Of a stretch of 64,000 bases of DNA, positions 1 through 11,062 are shown one piece after another (within the stretch, counting starts at the first letter, position 1; the number at the start of each line of letters is the position of its first letter). The stretch is from contig NC_026656.2 in the NCBI RefSeq assembly GCF_000004075.3, positions 22,516,607 through 22,580,606 of the forward strand. Reading direction: 5' to 3'. The translations under genes and the position numbers were made by a program. This DNA is from Cucumis sativus (lineage: Eukaryota; Streptophyta; Magnoliopsida; Cucurbitales; Cucurbitaceae). Under the pieces are notes generated by a model. That model worked only from the letters and a program-made list of their open reading frames with translations. It did no database searches and was not told the origin of the DNA.

Positions 1-365
1 CCCACAAACATTGATTAGTGATGTCCCAGACTCATTTTTTATTTTTGTCTCAAAACCTGTCTTCGAAAGGTTTTGTTTTTCTTTTTTTCATCTTGCACCT
101 CTTTAGCTCAATGTTTGTGGGTTGATAAATTTGGAATTCTATATTTTGCATACTCTATGACATACAAAAATAACCTAAGGGTCAATATTGGTGCATGTTA
201 CTAGTGTACTATGATAGCACCCTAAGTGTTCGAAATATGGTCTATGCTATAGCCTACAATCATTTTAGAACAATGTTAAAAACTTTATAAAATTCATTTT
301 TAGTAATTTTAAAGTTTTTTGTCCACAAAAACTGAACCGTGATGCCCTAGACTAAGAAAACTTTA

Positions 366-1075
366 ATGCTACTCAAAATGAGGCCACCTAATAGTTAGAT
401 GCGAATTTTCGAAACCTTTGACGTCGTTCTAAATTGGGTCTTTCTTCGTACGCTATAGCATTGACCCTTTTTTCAACGTTTTGGGATGAAAATGAGAAAC
501 TGACTCTCGAACATTTTTTTTTTTTTTTTGCTTTTGTAGGTAGAAAACTTTAATACCACTCAAAATGAGGTCTCCTAGTAGTTAGATGCGAATTTTTGAG
601 ACATTTGACATCGTTTTAAATTGAGCTCTTTCTTCGTAGGCGCATTGGCCCTTTTTTCAACGTTTTGGGACGAAAATAAGAAACTGACTCTCGGGCATAT
701 TTTTTTTGGCTTTTGTGGGCAGAAAACTTCAATGCCACTCAGAATGAGGTCACTCAGTAGTAGTATGCGAATTTTCGAGACCTTTGACATCGTTCTGAAT
801 TGTGTCATTTCTTCGTAGGTTATAACATTGACCCTTTTTTCAACGTTTTGGGACGAAAATAAGAAATGCGAATTTTCAAGACCTTTGACATCGTTCTGAA
901 TTGGGTCATTTCTTCGTAGGTTATAGCATTGACCCTTTTTTCAACGTTTTGGGACGAAAATATGAAATTGACTCTCAAACATATTTTTTTCGGCTTTTGC
1001 GGGCAGAAAAATTTAGTGCCACTCAAAATGAGGTCACACAGTAGTTAGATGCGAATTTTCGAGACCTTTGACATC
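366..1075. repeat. Tandem array of a ~180-bp unit
   Basis: The landmark GATGCGAATTTT (or a close variant) recurs at about 398, 585, 764, 865 and 1048. Spacing is 187, 179, 101 and 183 bp, so one unit is shortened by about 80 bp. Each unit also carries a TTTTTTCAACGTTTTGGGA block and an ACTCAAAATGAGG block. Units differ by scattered substitutions and variable T tracts, so the array is not recent. Short open frames on both strands inside it repeat the same peptide and are by-products of the repeat. No known family is recognised. Confidence 0.85.
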
Positions 1076-2623
1076 GTTTAAGGGTTGTAGAGTTTGAAGA
1101 GTTTAAGGGTTCTCAATAAAATTTTTGGAATCTACGAAAGTGGAAAATAGGAAAGTTAGATTCTTTTCAGCTTTGAAGAGTTTAAGGGTTCCAAGGTGTG
1201 AAGAGAGTGATAACGTTTGAATACCTAAACATACACAATTTCAACAAGAATGTGTTAGTTAATTACAAATTATTTGGATTTTAGATAAACAATTGTTTCA
1301 TGACTATTTTGAATTGGGTAGGGGCATCAGAGACATTATTTCATTTATTTATTTTCTAGATTTTTTCAGTTTTGCTATTCTAACAATTTAAAAATAATGT
1401 TGCTATTTTCTCAAAAGTAAAACTCATAATTTGCTATTGTTTTTGTCGACCCTTTTAAGCTTCTTGGGTCTGTATATTCAAGATACATGAATGCAACCCC
1501 ATTTCTAAAAGGATTGTTCACAAGCCCAACTACAAAACTTATGAACTTCTTGGTTGCTGTTGGGCATAGTTGGATTAAGATGGAAATTTAAGAGAAGAAA
1601 TTCACTTACAAAATTATAAAAATTAATCAAACATAGTAAAGTCTTATCAATAATATAAATAAAGTTACGTGAACTTAAATATTAAGCCTTATACTATACT
1701 ATTGTTGAGATAGAAAGAAAATTCATCGTTTGAACAGAGGTATTAGAGATGTAAACACTAATGTTCACACCAGAAATGCAAAGAACTCCAAATTATGGTC
1801 TTTCTTTCTGTTCATAAATATTGATCTCCTTTCATGATAGGAGTGGATGGTCCATTCAAGATCATTGGAGTTGACTCTTGGATCAGGGAAATATTTTTCT
1901 TCTTTTTGATGGTGTTTGTTAGCAGATTTGGTAGGCACAAAACAAACTCCTTTTCTTACGTGTCTAGGTTAGGAGGGACTTTAGCTAATGCTCCAAAGTT
2001 AGATTATGTCAAATCCTGAAACTTGGAAGTTGAATACATTGTGGAGGCCTATGATGAGTGACTTTCAATCATCTTGGAGATAAAATTTCTCAAAGTCATG
2101 GTTGTTTCAAAGAGTTATCGATATGTACTTGAGTCTATTAATGGAAAGGTGCTTGTGGAGGCTTATTTTCCTTGGCTCATAAAGCTACGAAGGATAACCT
2201 GAATGATATTTTCCTAATCTCTTGCTTTAAGAGGTTTCACACTTTGACGTCAAATGACTTAATTTTGTAGTTTCTGATTTTGTTTTCATTAAATAAATAA
2301 AAAGAGGTGTGGGATGCATTTAAATATACATTAATGAGACTTAGTCTAAAAGTAAAGAAGTATATTTCTCCCAACGGGTAGTATTAGATGATACCTAGAT
2401 TTCATGTGGAAAGGAAACAAGAACGTGGAAAGTAGATAACTATATAATTTTCATAATCATATTTAAACATACAAAGAATATAAACGTATAAGAATTTCCC
2501 ATTTAATGCCATAATCAACCTTGTCTTCATAAGCTAAAGTCATAAAATTGTAGATAAAGTATATTTTCATCATCCTCAATTGATCTGACGAGCAATCATA
2601 AAGCAACTAGTTCTTCTAAAGAG
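1076..2623. other. Intergenic, AT-rich
   Basis: No gene is supported here. A 61-codon open frame at 1834-2019 has no recognisable domain. The right end is the 3' flank of the minus-strand ARP2 gene. Confidence 0.6.
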
Positions 2624-5600
2624 TCACGCCTGGCCACATTTGCTTAGACAACCAAGACCTTCTTCTAGATAATCTTCCCTGCTGATCCAAAATTCAGGTG
2701 CATCCTGGATATGTCAACATTGAGTTAATTTGTAGTGGCCTCTTTTCTCAAATGGTTATATAATGCAAGCCATATAGCAATATGTTTCTGGAAACAACAC
2801 CACCAAAGCATATAAATCTACCTTCATTATTCCTGCTAGGACTGCACCTCCCAGATACACCATGTGCTTTCTTCTTGGTGGATCCTCTATGCGCAATCTC
2901 AGTTTCTAAGAATCAGAGGACAGAAAACATACCAAGTATTCAGTTACACCTTGCAAATTTTGGTGTACTTTTCTAGGTTGAGAAGCATGCATACGGGTTC
3001 AAGACATGGATAGGACAAGATATAGACACAACAAAATGTTCTATGCTAACACGTTTGTTGGACTACCCACATTTGATACTTGTCCAACAAATCTCAAAGT
3101 ATCGTAGTGTCTGACAAGTCAAACACAGGCACGCTAGCCAAACTAAAGTTTCCAGGCTTCTTAGTTTCCAGATTAATGTTAAAAACTCAAAAAATCCTTC
3201 TTAGGTGTATCAAATATTCATCAAGGGTATTGTCAATCAGATTAATTACAAGCATATATAATAGTTAAGAGTTAATAGTTTCAGATTAAATATTACCTTT
3301 AAACCGTCTCTGTTTCCCTTCAAGACAACTTCGAGATAGCGGTCAAGTATTTCTTTCTCCAAACTGAAGATCATTACAATCAGTCAGCATGTTATCAAGA
3401 TCTAAACTTGTGGGAAAACTTTAGTAAATACACAATAAAAACCATTTATGGGTCAACCAATCAACAATTTATGAGTTACGATGGTGTCTCAAGAATAATA
3501 AATAAGCATACCATCATCTTCTTGCAATGAAGAATAAGGGCTCCTCCGAGGCATAATAAGCATCATAATATTAATGAAAGTTTAGAAGGTCTACAGTTGA
3601 AGAACAATATAATTATAGACCAAGAAGAGCTACACATTACCGACTAGGTAATCCTGGATACATTGTGCTCCCACCACTTAAAACGATATGCTGGTAAAGC
3701 TGCAAAGCAATAATATTCATATTTAATTTAACATGAAAAAGGAAATAAAAAGAATTGCTAAGTCGTGAAATTAAGTGATTATGCTCTACCAATCTGACTT
3801 GCGATTTCAGAAGATAAGACAACTGGTGGCTGTAACTCTCATGAGATAACAAATTCAAGCATCACAAGAGAAGAGGAGGGTAACAGAAAAGATATTACAA
3901 CGAGTTATGCGCAATACCTATAAAGTTTAAATTGTTTTTTTATTGTTAATTCATAGTTATGTATGGCTCAACATTCATCAAAACATCAATGCTTTCACTA
4001 AACCTATGGAGAAGAAACACAAAGTGGCATAGTCTAGAATAAAAATGAAACAATGCACTGTTACGTGCAAGATATTTCCTCCCTTTTTGTATACTTTAAT
4101 TGTACCACATACAAATGAACGGTATTGATTTCTCAGTCTAAAGTACACTCATGTTCCCTGCCCTCGCACTTGCACATATCCTCCCAGTCACACTCGTTCA
4201 TATACGTTTTATTATTGCATGAAGATCCTTTCTTGCATCCTACTCCCCCATCATTGCCAAATTGGAAAAAAAGGATTTCAAAATTTCATTCTACACATCA
4301 TCCTATGTTAGAGAGGATATCAAGAACTTGTCAAAAAAAAATTTCTTTTTTTTTTTTTTTGCTTCTAGTTGTGATCTAAATAGTATTTAATTTGACCATC
4401 TAACACGAACACAAAAAGTTACGTCCACATTGTCCCAAAGAATCCAATAAGAGTCAACAGGCACAAACCACACCTCTCTAAATTGACTCCTCCGAAGGCC
4501 AAAGGGCACAAAGGTTGAGCCGGTAGAGGTTTTAAGGCTAGGCCAATGCCCATATATGCTTCTAAAAACACTGGCAGAACTTATGTTATATTAATTCATT
4601 TTTTATCTTAGTAAAAACCATCAAAGAGGAACCAAAAGAAAGATGTTGCTTGAAAGCATATGGAAGATCTAATCATACCATCATCCGGTTATCAATATCC
4701 ATTTCTTGTATGCAGCGAAAAACCATATCTGCCATGCCATCCCCTTCCACATCTATCAGTTCCTGCATGAAAAAAAAACTTCATATATTATGCAATCAAC
4801 ATTGGTATAACTACAGTGCACAGAAATCTGCAAAAATGTATAACAATAATAAAAATGACTGCATGTAGTAAAGATAATTGCTTCTAGGATACCTGTAACC
4901 ATCTAATAAGTTCTTTCTAGTTTCTCAAGACTCAAGTAATGTGTTAGGCCCTGACGTAAACATATTATGGGGGGTAAAAGGAGGAATTCACCTCTTAGGG
5001 GGATAAAGTTAGGGTTGAACTATTTATTGTAAGATTAGATGTGTCTTGGGGTTAGGCTTGTTTTTGGGAAACTACTGTGTACTGTGGGCGAGTACCACCC
5101 TCTCAAATGGTGGCTCGTATTTTGGAGTAATATTAATATTTCAGTAAATTGTGCCTCTTCTTGAAAGGCGTCCTTACATAATGTTGTGTGCTTTTGGACA
5201 ATTTCCAGTTTCAATCATACTTTAAATTTATTAAATGGATACAATTAGCCACATTTGTTTCCCCTTCCAACAACCACCGCCTCTAGAAAACCTAATAAGC
5301 TAAGCCTTCATTTATTTATAACTGGTAGTGTTTAGGTCAGCTTACGCGTATCTCGACTAATCCCACACGATAACCTATCTAACTCTACAACATTTAGGTA
5401 TCAAGAAAACTCGTAAAATATTAAATCATGGATTGAACCATGACCTCTTAGCTTTTTATCAAGGTCAGGTCTCCTAAATAAGTATGCAATCAAATCCATT
5501 TTTATATTTGTCCTCTGTCTATTTCTAAATCCCAATTAGTCTTTCCCTTCCATTTCAATTCTTGTGAAATCATCTTTAGATGCCTTAAGGAGTCTTTTCT

Positions 5601-8600
5601 TGCAAGTTTTTATTCCAAGGGCACTTATTCATGATGATTATGTGAAGCCATTATTTACTGGATCATTCTGCTCATATTTGTAAGGAGTTGTGATAAAATA
5701 TAAGCTAGATATTATTTATTAGGTTATTCTACCAATCAGCACTACATGTGTAAAGCAAGTATGAAGAACACTGATTGTATTCAAGATATGATTTCACTAA
5801 ATATTTTAACACCTTTTGTTGGCCTACACCAAGCACTAGAAAAGTTTATGATTTCATGGTGTTCTAAGTGTTACGACATGTTTTTCCTTCCAGAGTCTGG
5901 ACAATAATTTTTTCCAGAACTTTGCTCCCTTTCCAATGGTAGTCATGAGAGCTTTTTTTGTAATCCAATTGGCTTGCTCTTTCTGATAGTGTTTTATTTT
6001 TATCAATTTTCTCTATCCTAACCAAAACTGTGATGAATAAATCAAATGACTAATGTCCCATTCTAACATGAGACGTAAGAACTAGTATTCCACGTAGTTT
6101 GTGCCCAAAATTATGTCAAACTAAGGTAAGAATCAGCTATATAAATTAAAAAATAAACGCAAAGCTAGAATAAAGAAAAGAAAGATCAGTTAAAAAGTAC
6201 AGCTTACTGGAGTAAAGAGTGCTTCAGGAGCTTGAAAACGTTCGGTGCCAACTTTGATCACTCTTCCATCTGGAAGCTGGTCAAAATAACTCATCCAAGT
6301 GAAATTAAAATATCATAAATGTAACACTGGCGAATCCATCATAAAGAGGCAATCTAAGAACAAAAGACTCCAGCCGGAGTTGTTTGCTTTCAGGCCCATC
6401 ACCCTTAAAGTTATGTAGCTATGTCCATTAGGTTTATTACTGTTATGGCTTCCAGACACTTCAATCATGTCAGAGGTGGTTACTTATAGGACGGAACATG
6501 GTTAACTTGAATTCTAAGAAAATTTTCCAGAGATTACTTACAGTGTAGTTCTTGACAAGAATGGTGGTCTCAAGACCCAATTGATATTCCCTCTTGTAAT
6601 CATAACTGCACATATATACATATACATATATATACATAGATAGATATAGATATATCATCAGGAGGTGGTGAAAATCACATATTTATGTAATGTATACAAA
6701 GGCAAATTGTTTAGTTCACCTTATATAGCATAGCTTCTCCTTGATTTCCCTAACAGTCTCAAAATCAGCAGACCTATTCATAGCATACCTTCAAGAAGTT
6801 GCATGTGTTAGCCAAAGAAACAAACCATTTAATTGAAGAAGTAGTTTCTTAACCCCATCCATTTCATGTTGACTAAAAGAAAGCAAAAATCCCTACCCTC
6901 TCCGTGAGAGTAAATCAACAAGATAGGAAGTAATGTGTCGCCCAGCTACATTCATTCTTTTTGTAAGATGAGGAAATGAGTAACCATCAACAACTGGAAC
7001 CTGGAGAAGAAATTAACAAAAGACTGTCAAGCATCAAACTCAATCTACACTCTCCATATAAGCTTCACAATACTAATAAGTTGATTCTTTAAATATCAAA
7101 GGTAGTTTTCTGTGCGGAATAATTGTTTGATAGAATAACTACTAAGACAAAATGAAACTGCATTTGTTAATTTAATATTTTAATGTATATTCTACAATGC
7201 CTAAACTAATTATCTTTAGCATAGCTGAATCTCCTTCCTTTTAGTAGAGGTGCCTTTTGAAAAACTTCACAAAGCACGGCATAAAACCAAGATAAACAAA
7301 TCAACTTTACTCAATAAGAAGTATATGGAAGAGAAAGGGTATCCATGAGCTTTATGAAAAGATTTCAACAGTACATAAATTGTTTACCACATGAGTGACA
7401 CCATCACCAGAGTCGATGACTAACCCAGTCAGTAAACCTGCCAGCACAAAAGAAAACAATTGAGTGAAGAATTAGATGAAAACTATATGAATTTAAGGGT
7501 GTGTGGATCATAGGCGTGTGCCTTTTTCATCACCATCACAATCAAATGTAATTTTCAATTCAACAGTTATGATCTTCTAAACAAAACATAAGGAAATGTG
7601 CACCTTGATTGAAAAGTAAGAAAGATAGAGAGAGAAAATAGTGGGGAAAGATGACAGGTTCAGAAAAATAACTAAGCACAATTTTGACCTTCATTCATCT
7701 TTATAAGCACCTTGAGCATACAAAGTTAAAACTGCTTGGATTTGAATGAAGACCCCAGAAAAGTTGTACTTCTCAAACATGGTCTCAACCTATCAGGTTA
7801 AATTGACCCAACTCATTAAATTGAGCAAATGAAATTGAAAGAACATTGAAAGAAAATCAAATATCACAAACCATTTTTTCACGGTTCTTTGAAGGATTGA
7901 GAGGTGGATCTGTGAGCAAAATTTTACATTGTTTTGGATCTATCTATTGACAGAAAACACAAAGGCAATTTAGAGCAACATTATGATTTGTCCATGGGAA
8001 AAATGTATAATGCTCAGAGTAGGAGGTAAATGGAAATTTAAGTGCTAGAAAATTCTTTCCTTGAGTTCGTTGAAAAATGCATGATCCCACACATGACACA
8101 TATCATCCCAATTTTGTACGATACCATTATGAACAGGATACGTTATATCAAGCTGATGGCGCAAATCAGCACAGCTTTCTCCAACAACAATGTCCTAGGA
8201 GGAATTCAGCAACAAGACTTGAGAAGAGAATGAATAATCAAAGAATAGTAACTAATCTCATGAAGATCCTTTCTATGAAAATGTGACATCCTGATTGAAA
8301 ATTTCTTCAGTTCACTACAGTACAATATTCTCACTCATAAAAGATAATCGCTGCATGGGAAATGATCATTTCTACCCACATTTTACAGAACCCAAGATAT
8401 CAACACATCAAACTGTTTTTCTGAGTAGAAAATGCAATCATAGCTATCAAACGGATTGAAAGTTGAAATTTCCCGACCATTGACAAACAATCATACCAGC
8501 TCTTCCTTTTTCACACCCAGAAAAGAACTAATAAAACACATGGAAATCACAAACCTTCAACTCCTGTTCGATGAGTGATTCTTCATAGCGAAGCAGCGGC

Positions 8601-8906
8601 CTTCCAACCACACAGGGAAACACAGAAGTTGGAAAATTCTCCCCAGCAAATCCACATTTTACATACTGCAATTAATCAACAAAAAAATATTAGCCAACCA
8701 ACCAAAACACACTAAATAAAAGTGTGCTCCACTGGGACAGGTGAGGCGAACAACACGAATCTGAAGCAGAAGAAAATGAAATAATGGGTAGATTTACACA
8801 GGGGCATGCAAGATCAAGCAAGTGGGTGAAGAAGTGATTAAAAAGAAGAAGAAGAAGAAGATACCCCAGTGCCATTGTCGCAGACGACAACATTCCGATT
8901 ATCCAT
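2624..8906 (-). CDS. ARP2: Actin-related protein 2 (ARP2), complete, 15 exons
   Basis: ARP2 is the actin-like subunit of the ARP2/3 complex, which nucleates branched actin filaments in the cytosol under SCAR/WAVE control; in plants it shapes trichomes and pavement cells. Exons in reading order: 8906-8865, 8665-8555, 8194-8060, 7943-7872, 7789-7711, 7437-7388, 7000-6897, 6788-6720, 6605-6542, 6276-6208, 4762-4679, 3699-3641, 3363-3297, 2905-2822, 2704-2624. They sum to 1170 nt, or 389 aa, the length I remember for Arabidopsis ARP2. Visible motifs are the phosphate-1 loop CDNGTG (residues 9-14), [11 protein letters not shown] (153-163, phosphate 2), [15 protein letters not shown], and [14 protein letters not shown] (from 300, adenosine region). 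The C-terminus is LSKCGQA. All junctions keep frame and are GT-AG except intron 3, whose donor is GA (AAG|GAAAGA at 8060/8059). The start codon encodes [12 protein letters not shown], matching the family start. Confidence 0.95.
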
Positions 8907-11062
8907 GCGGGGGCGATGCGGCAGAGTAGCAGATGGTTGTGGGTGCCACTTTTCCGAGACTCCGATTGATTTGGTTGGGTTGCGATGGCTTGAAGTTGAA
9001 GTTAAGGAAAGTAGGGAAAGCGTCAACGAATTGAGATGGTCAGTCTATGCCACCAAATACAAAGTTTAGTACTTCAAAATAGCAATCTTTACCAATCTCA
9101 ATTTCGTTCTTGCTGAATTGCAATTCCAAGTCAAGGGATCTTGTTCTTCAAATTCTTATAATTCCCATATTCTCAAATCTAAATCCCTACCCTCTTCGAT
9201 TAAGAAAAATATATGACTTTGGTTGGTATAAACATCAGCTTAGTATAGGCTTCAAAGCTTGAGCCTCAACTTGATGTTGATTAGAGAAACGATAAACAAA
9301 AATAGTAAAATGAAAATTATATTAGGTGGTACAATCAAAATACAAATTAGCAATAATAGCCCTAACCTTTTCAATTTTGTAAATATAGCAACTTCTAATT
9401 TTGGTTGATATTTTCTATTTTAGAATTGACCTCTTGGTATTATTTGAATATGCACCACCGTCCTCCACTTTCTCTCATCTTCTCTTCGTTTTCTTCTCGT
9501 CTTCTCCACCATTTTTCTTCATCCTTCTTCTCTTCTCTCTTTTGCTTCTTTCTTTTAGGTTTCTTCTCTTCCTTTCCTTCTCTTTTTACTGTCTTCTTCT
9601 ATTCTTCTTATTCTTTCTTTTATGGGAAAAACAATTTGTTTCTTCGATTATGTATCTATTTCTTCTCCCTTTATTAAAATCATAATTATTCTTTCCTATC
9701 TTTATTTATATATTTCTCTAAATCATCTCAATATCATCATCTTTTCTTCATCTATTCCTTTCATACTATTATTGTGTGCTAGTTTATTATCTACCACTTA
9801 TGGTGGTTTACTTCAACCATACAGATTGGAGTGGTGTGGATGTGAATGATAATGTATTGCTTCCAATATTTATACATCCAGCGCGAAGGCCTCCAAAAAT
9901 AAGGATTCTTTCTATGGTAATGTTTCAAAAAGCTTAAAATGTAGTCGTTGTAAGAGAATCCGTCATAATATTAGAACTTGTACATTTGAACCTATTTGAA
10001 AATTTTAATTGTTTTGAAATTTATACATTACCAACGATGTATTAACCGTTTTATTTGGGAATATTTTCTTCTCTACTTTATTTTTTAATTATTTGGAAAT
10101 ATAATGTATCTAAAGTTCAAATATACCTATGTGATATACTCAAGATAAGGTCTATCAACACACACAAGCATTATGATTTTAATTGATATGTGCGATATAA
10201 GATACTTGTCGAAACAAGATAAGGTATATCGAAGAGACATATGTAATTCAAAATAAGGTATATCAGATGCAAAAGAAACCTACATAATTGAAGATAAGGT
10301 ATATCACATATGAAGACATATTCTAAAAGAAAAATTTATCCAGGTATCGTAATTATTGTTGTGGGATATGCAAATCAAATTGAGTGGTTCAATTGTAACA
10401 TATGTCTTTTGTATCTCAAAGATTTATTATTTTTGGTCAATTCCAAATCAATAGCTTTTTTTTGGGGGGGATTTAACTCCGTTTTTGGTGACTCATATTG
10501 CACTTGACACTTTTGATCCTGGGCTAATCTTGAGGCTTTCCAACCGAGATGAAGGAAGAAGTGAAATGATGGGGGCTAATCTCTGTCTTTTAAGTTTCTT
10601 TAATTTGAAGGTATTAGCATATTCAATCGTAAGAGATGGAAACTTGAATATCCAGAGGTAAGAGGTAAGAGGTAAGAAGTAAGAAGTAGCAGATGTTAAT
10701 TATAGTGAAGATTTAAAAGGTCTATGTAAGATTATGAAAATTTCAACAAAATATTGGTTTAAAATTATAACCAACAAGAAATTCAAATTCAGCGATACAC
10801 AAAATGCATAAATTCAGCATTAAGAAGTTACTTGTAAACGGCAAGTGTAGTAGCAGTGAGTGGTAAAATTTTCAAATTTCTTGAAATTCATACTTTTGTT
10901 TCATTTCAAGGGATCCCTGATGCTTTTCAAGCTTTTGGTTAATTCAACGTTCCCAATGAAATTCATCCTTAGCTTCACCATAATTCATTTTGCTTCATCA
11001 ATTCGAGAATGAACTAAACTAACTCAGAAACAAAAGGCTGTTCGTTCCCGCGCACATTTGAA
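8907..11062. other. Shared upstream region of ARP2 and the PPR gene
   Basis: This ~2.2-kb divergent intergenic region holds a C/T-rich tract at about 9460-9660 (source of spurious Phe/Leu/Ser-rich frames), four copies of an AAGATAAGGTATATC-like motif between 10142 and 10305, and a short tandem of GTAAGAG/GTAAGAA at about 10655-10688. No gene is supported. Confidence 0.6.
10142..10305. repeat. Four dispersed copies of a 15-bp AAGATAAGGTATATC motif
   Basis: Copies lie near 10142 (with TCTATC in place of TATATC), 10216, 10250 (AAAATAAGG) and 10291. Spacings are 74, 34 and 41 bp. The sequence between the copies is only loosely related. This may be a decayed minisatellite or a cluster of GATAAGG (I-box or MYB-like) sites. 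Function is unknown. Confidence 0.55.

Noticed and set aside
575-1026. Open frames on both strands with similar peptides in the tandem array
   Set aside because: They are the same repeat unit translated repeatedly; the peptides are copied with the DNA and have no gene context.
1834-2019. 61-codon frame with retroelement-like feel
   Set aside because: Too short and without any motif that can be named.
4935-5175. Possible solo LTR or insertion in ARP2 intron 10 (starts TGTTAGGCCC, includes CGAGTACCACCCTCTCAAAT)
   Set aside because: No matching end, no target duplication and no second copy in the window; could be ordinary intron.
9401-9685. Overlapping 90-94-codon plus-strand frames
   Set aside because: Phe/Leu/Ser low complexity from a pyrimidine tract.
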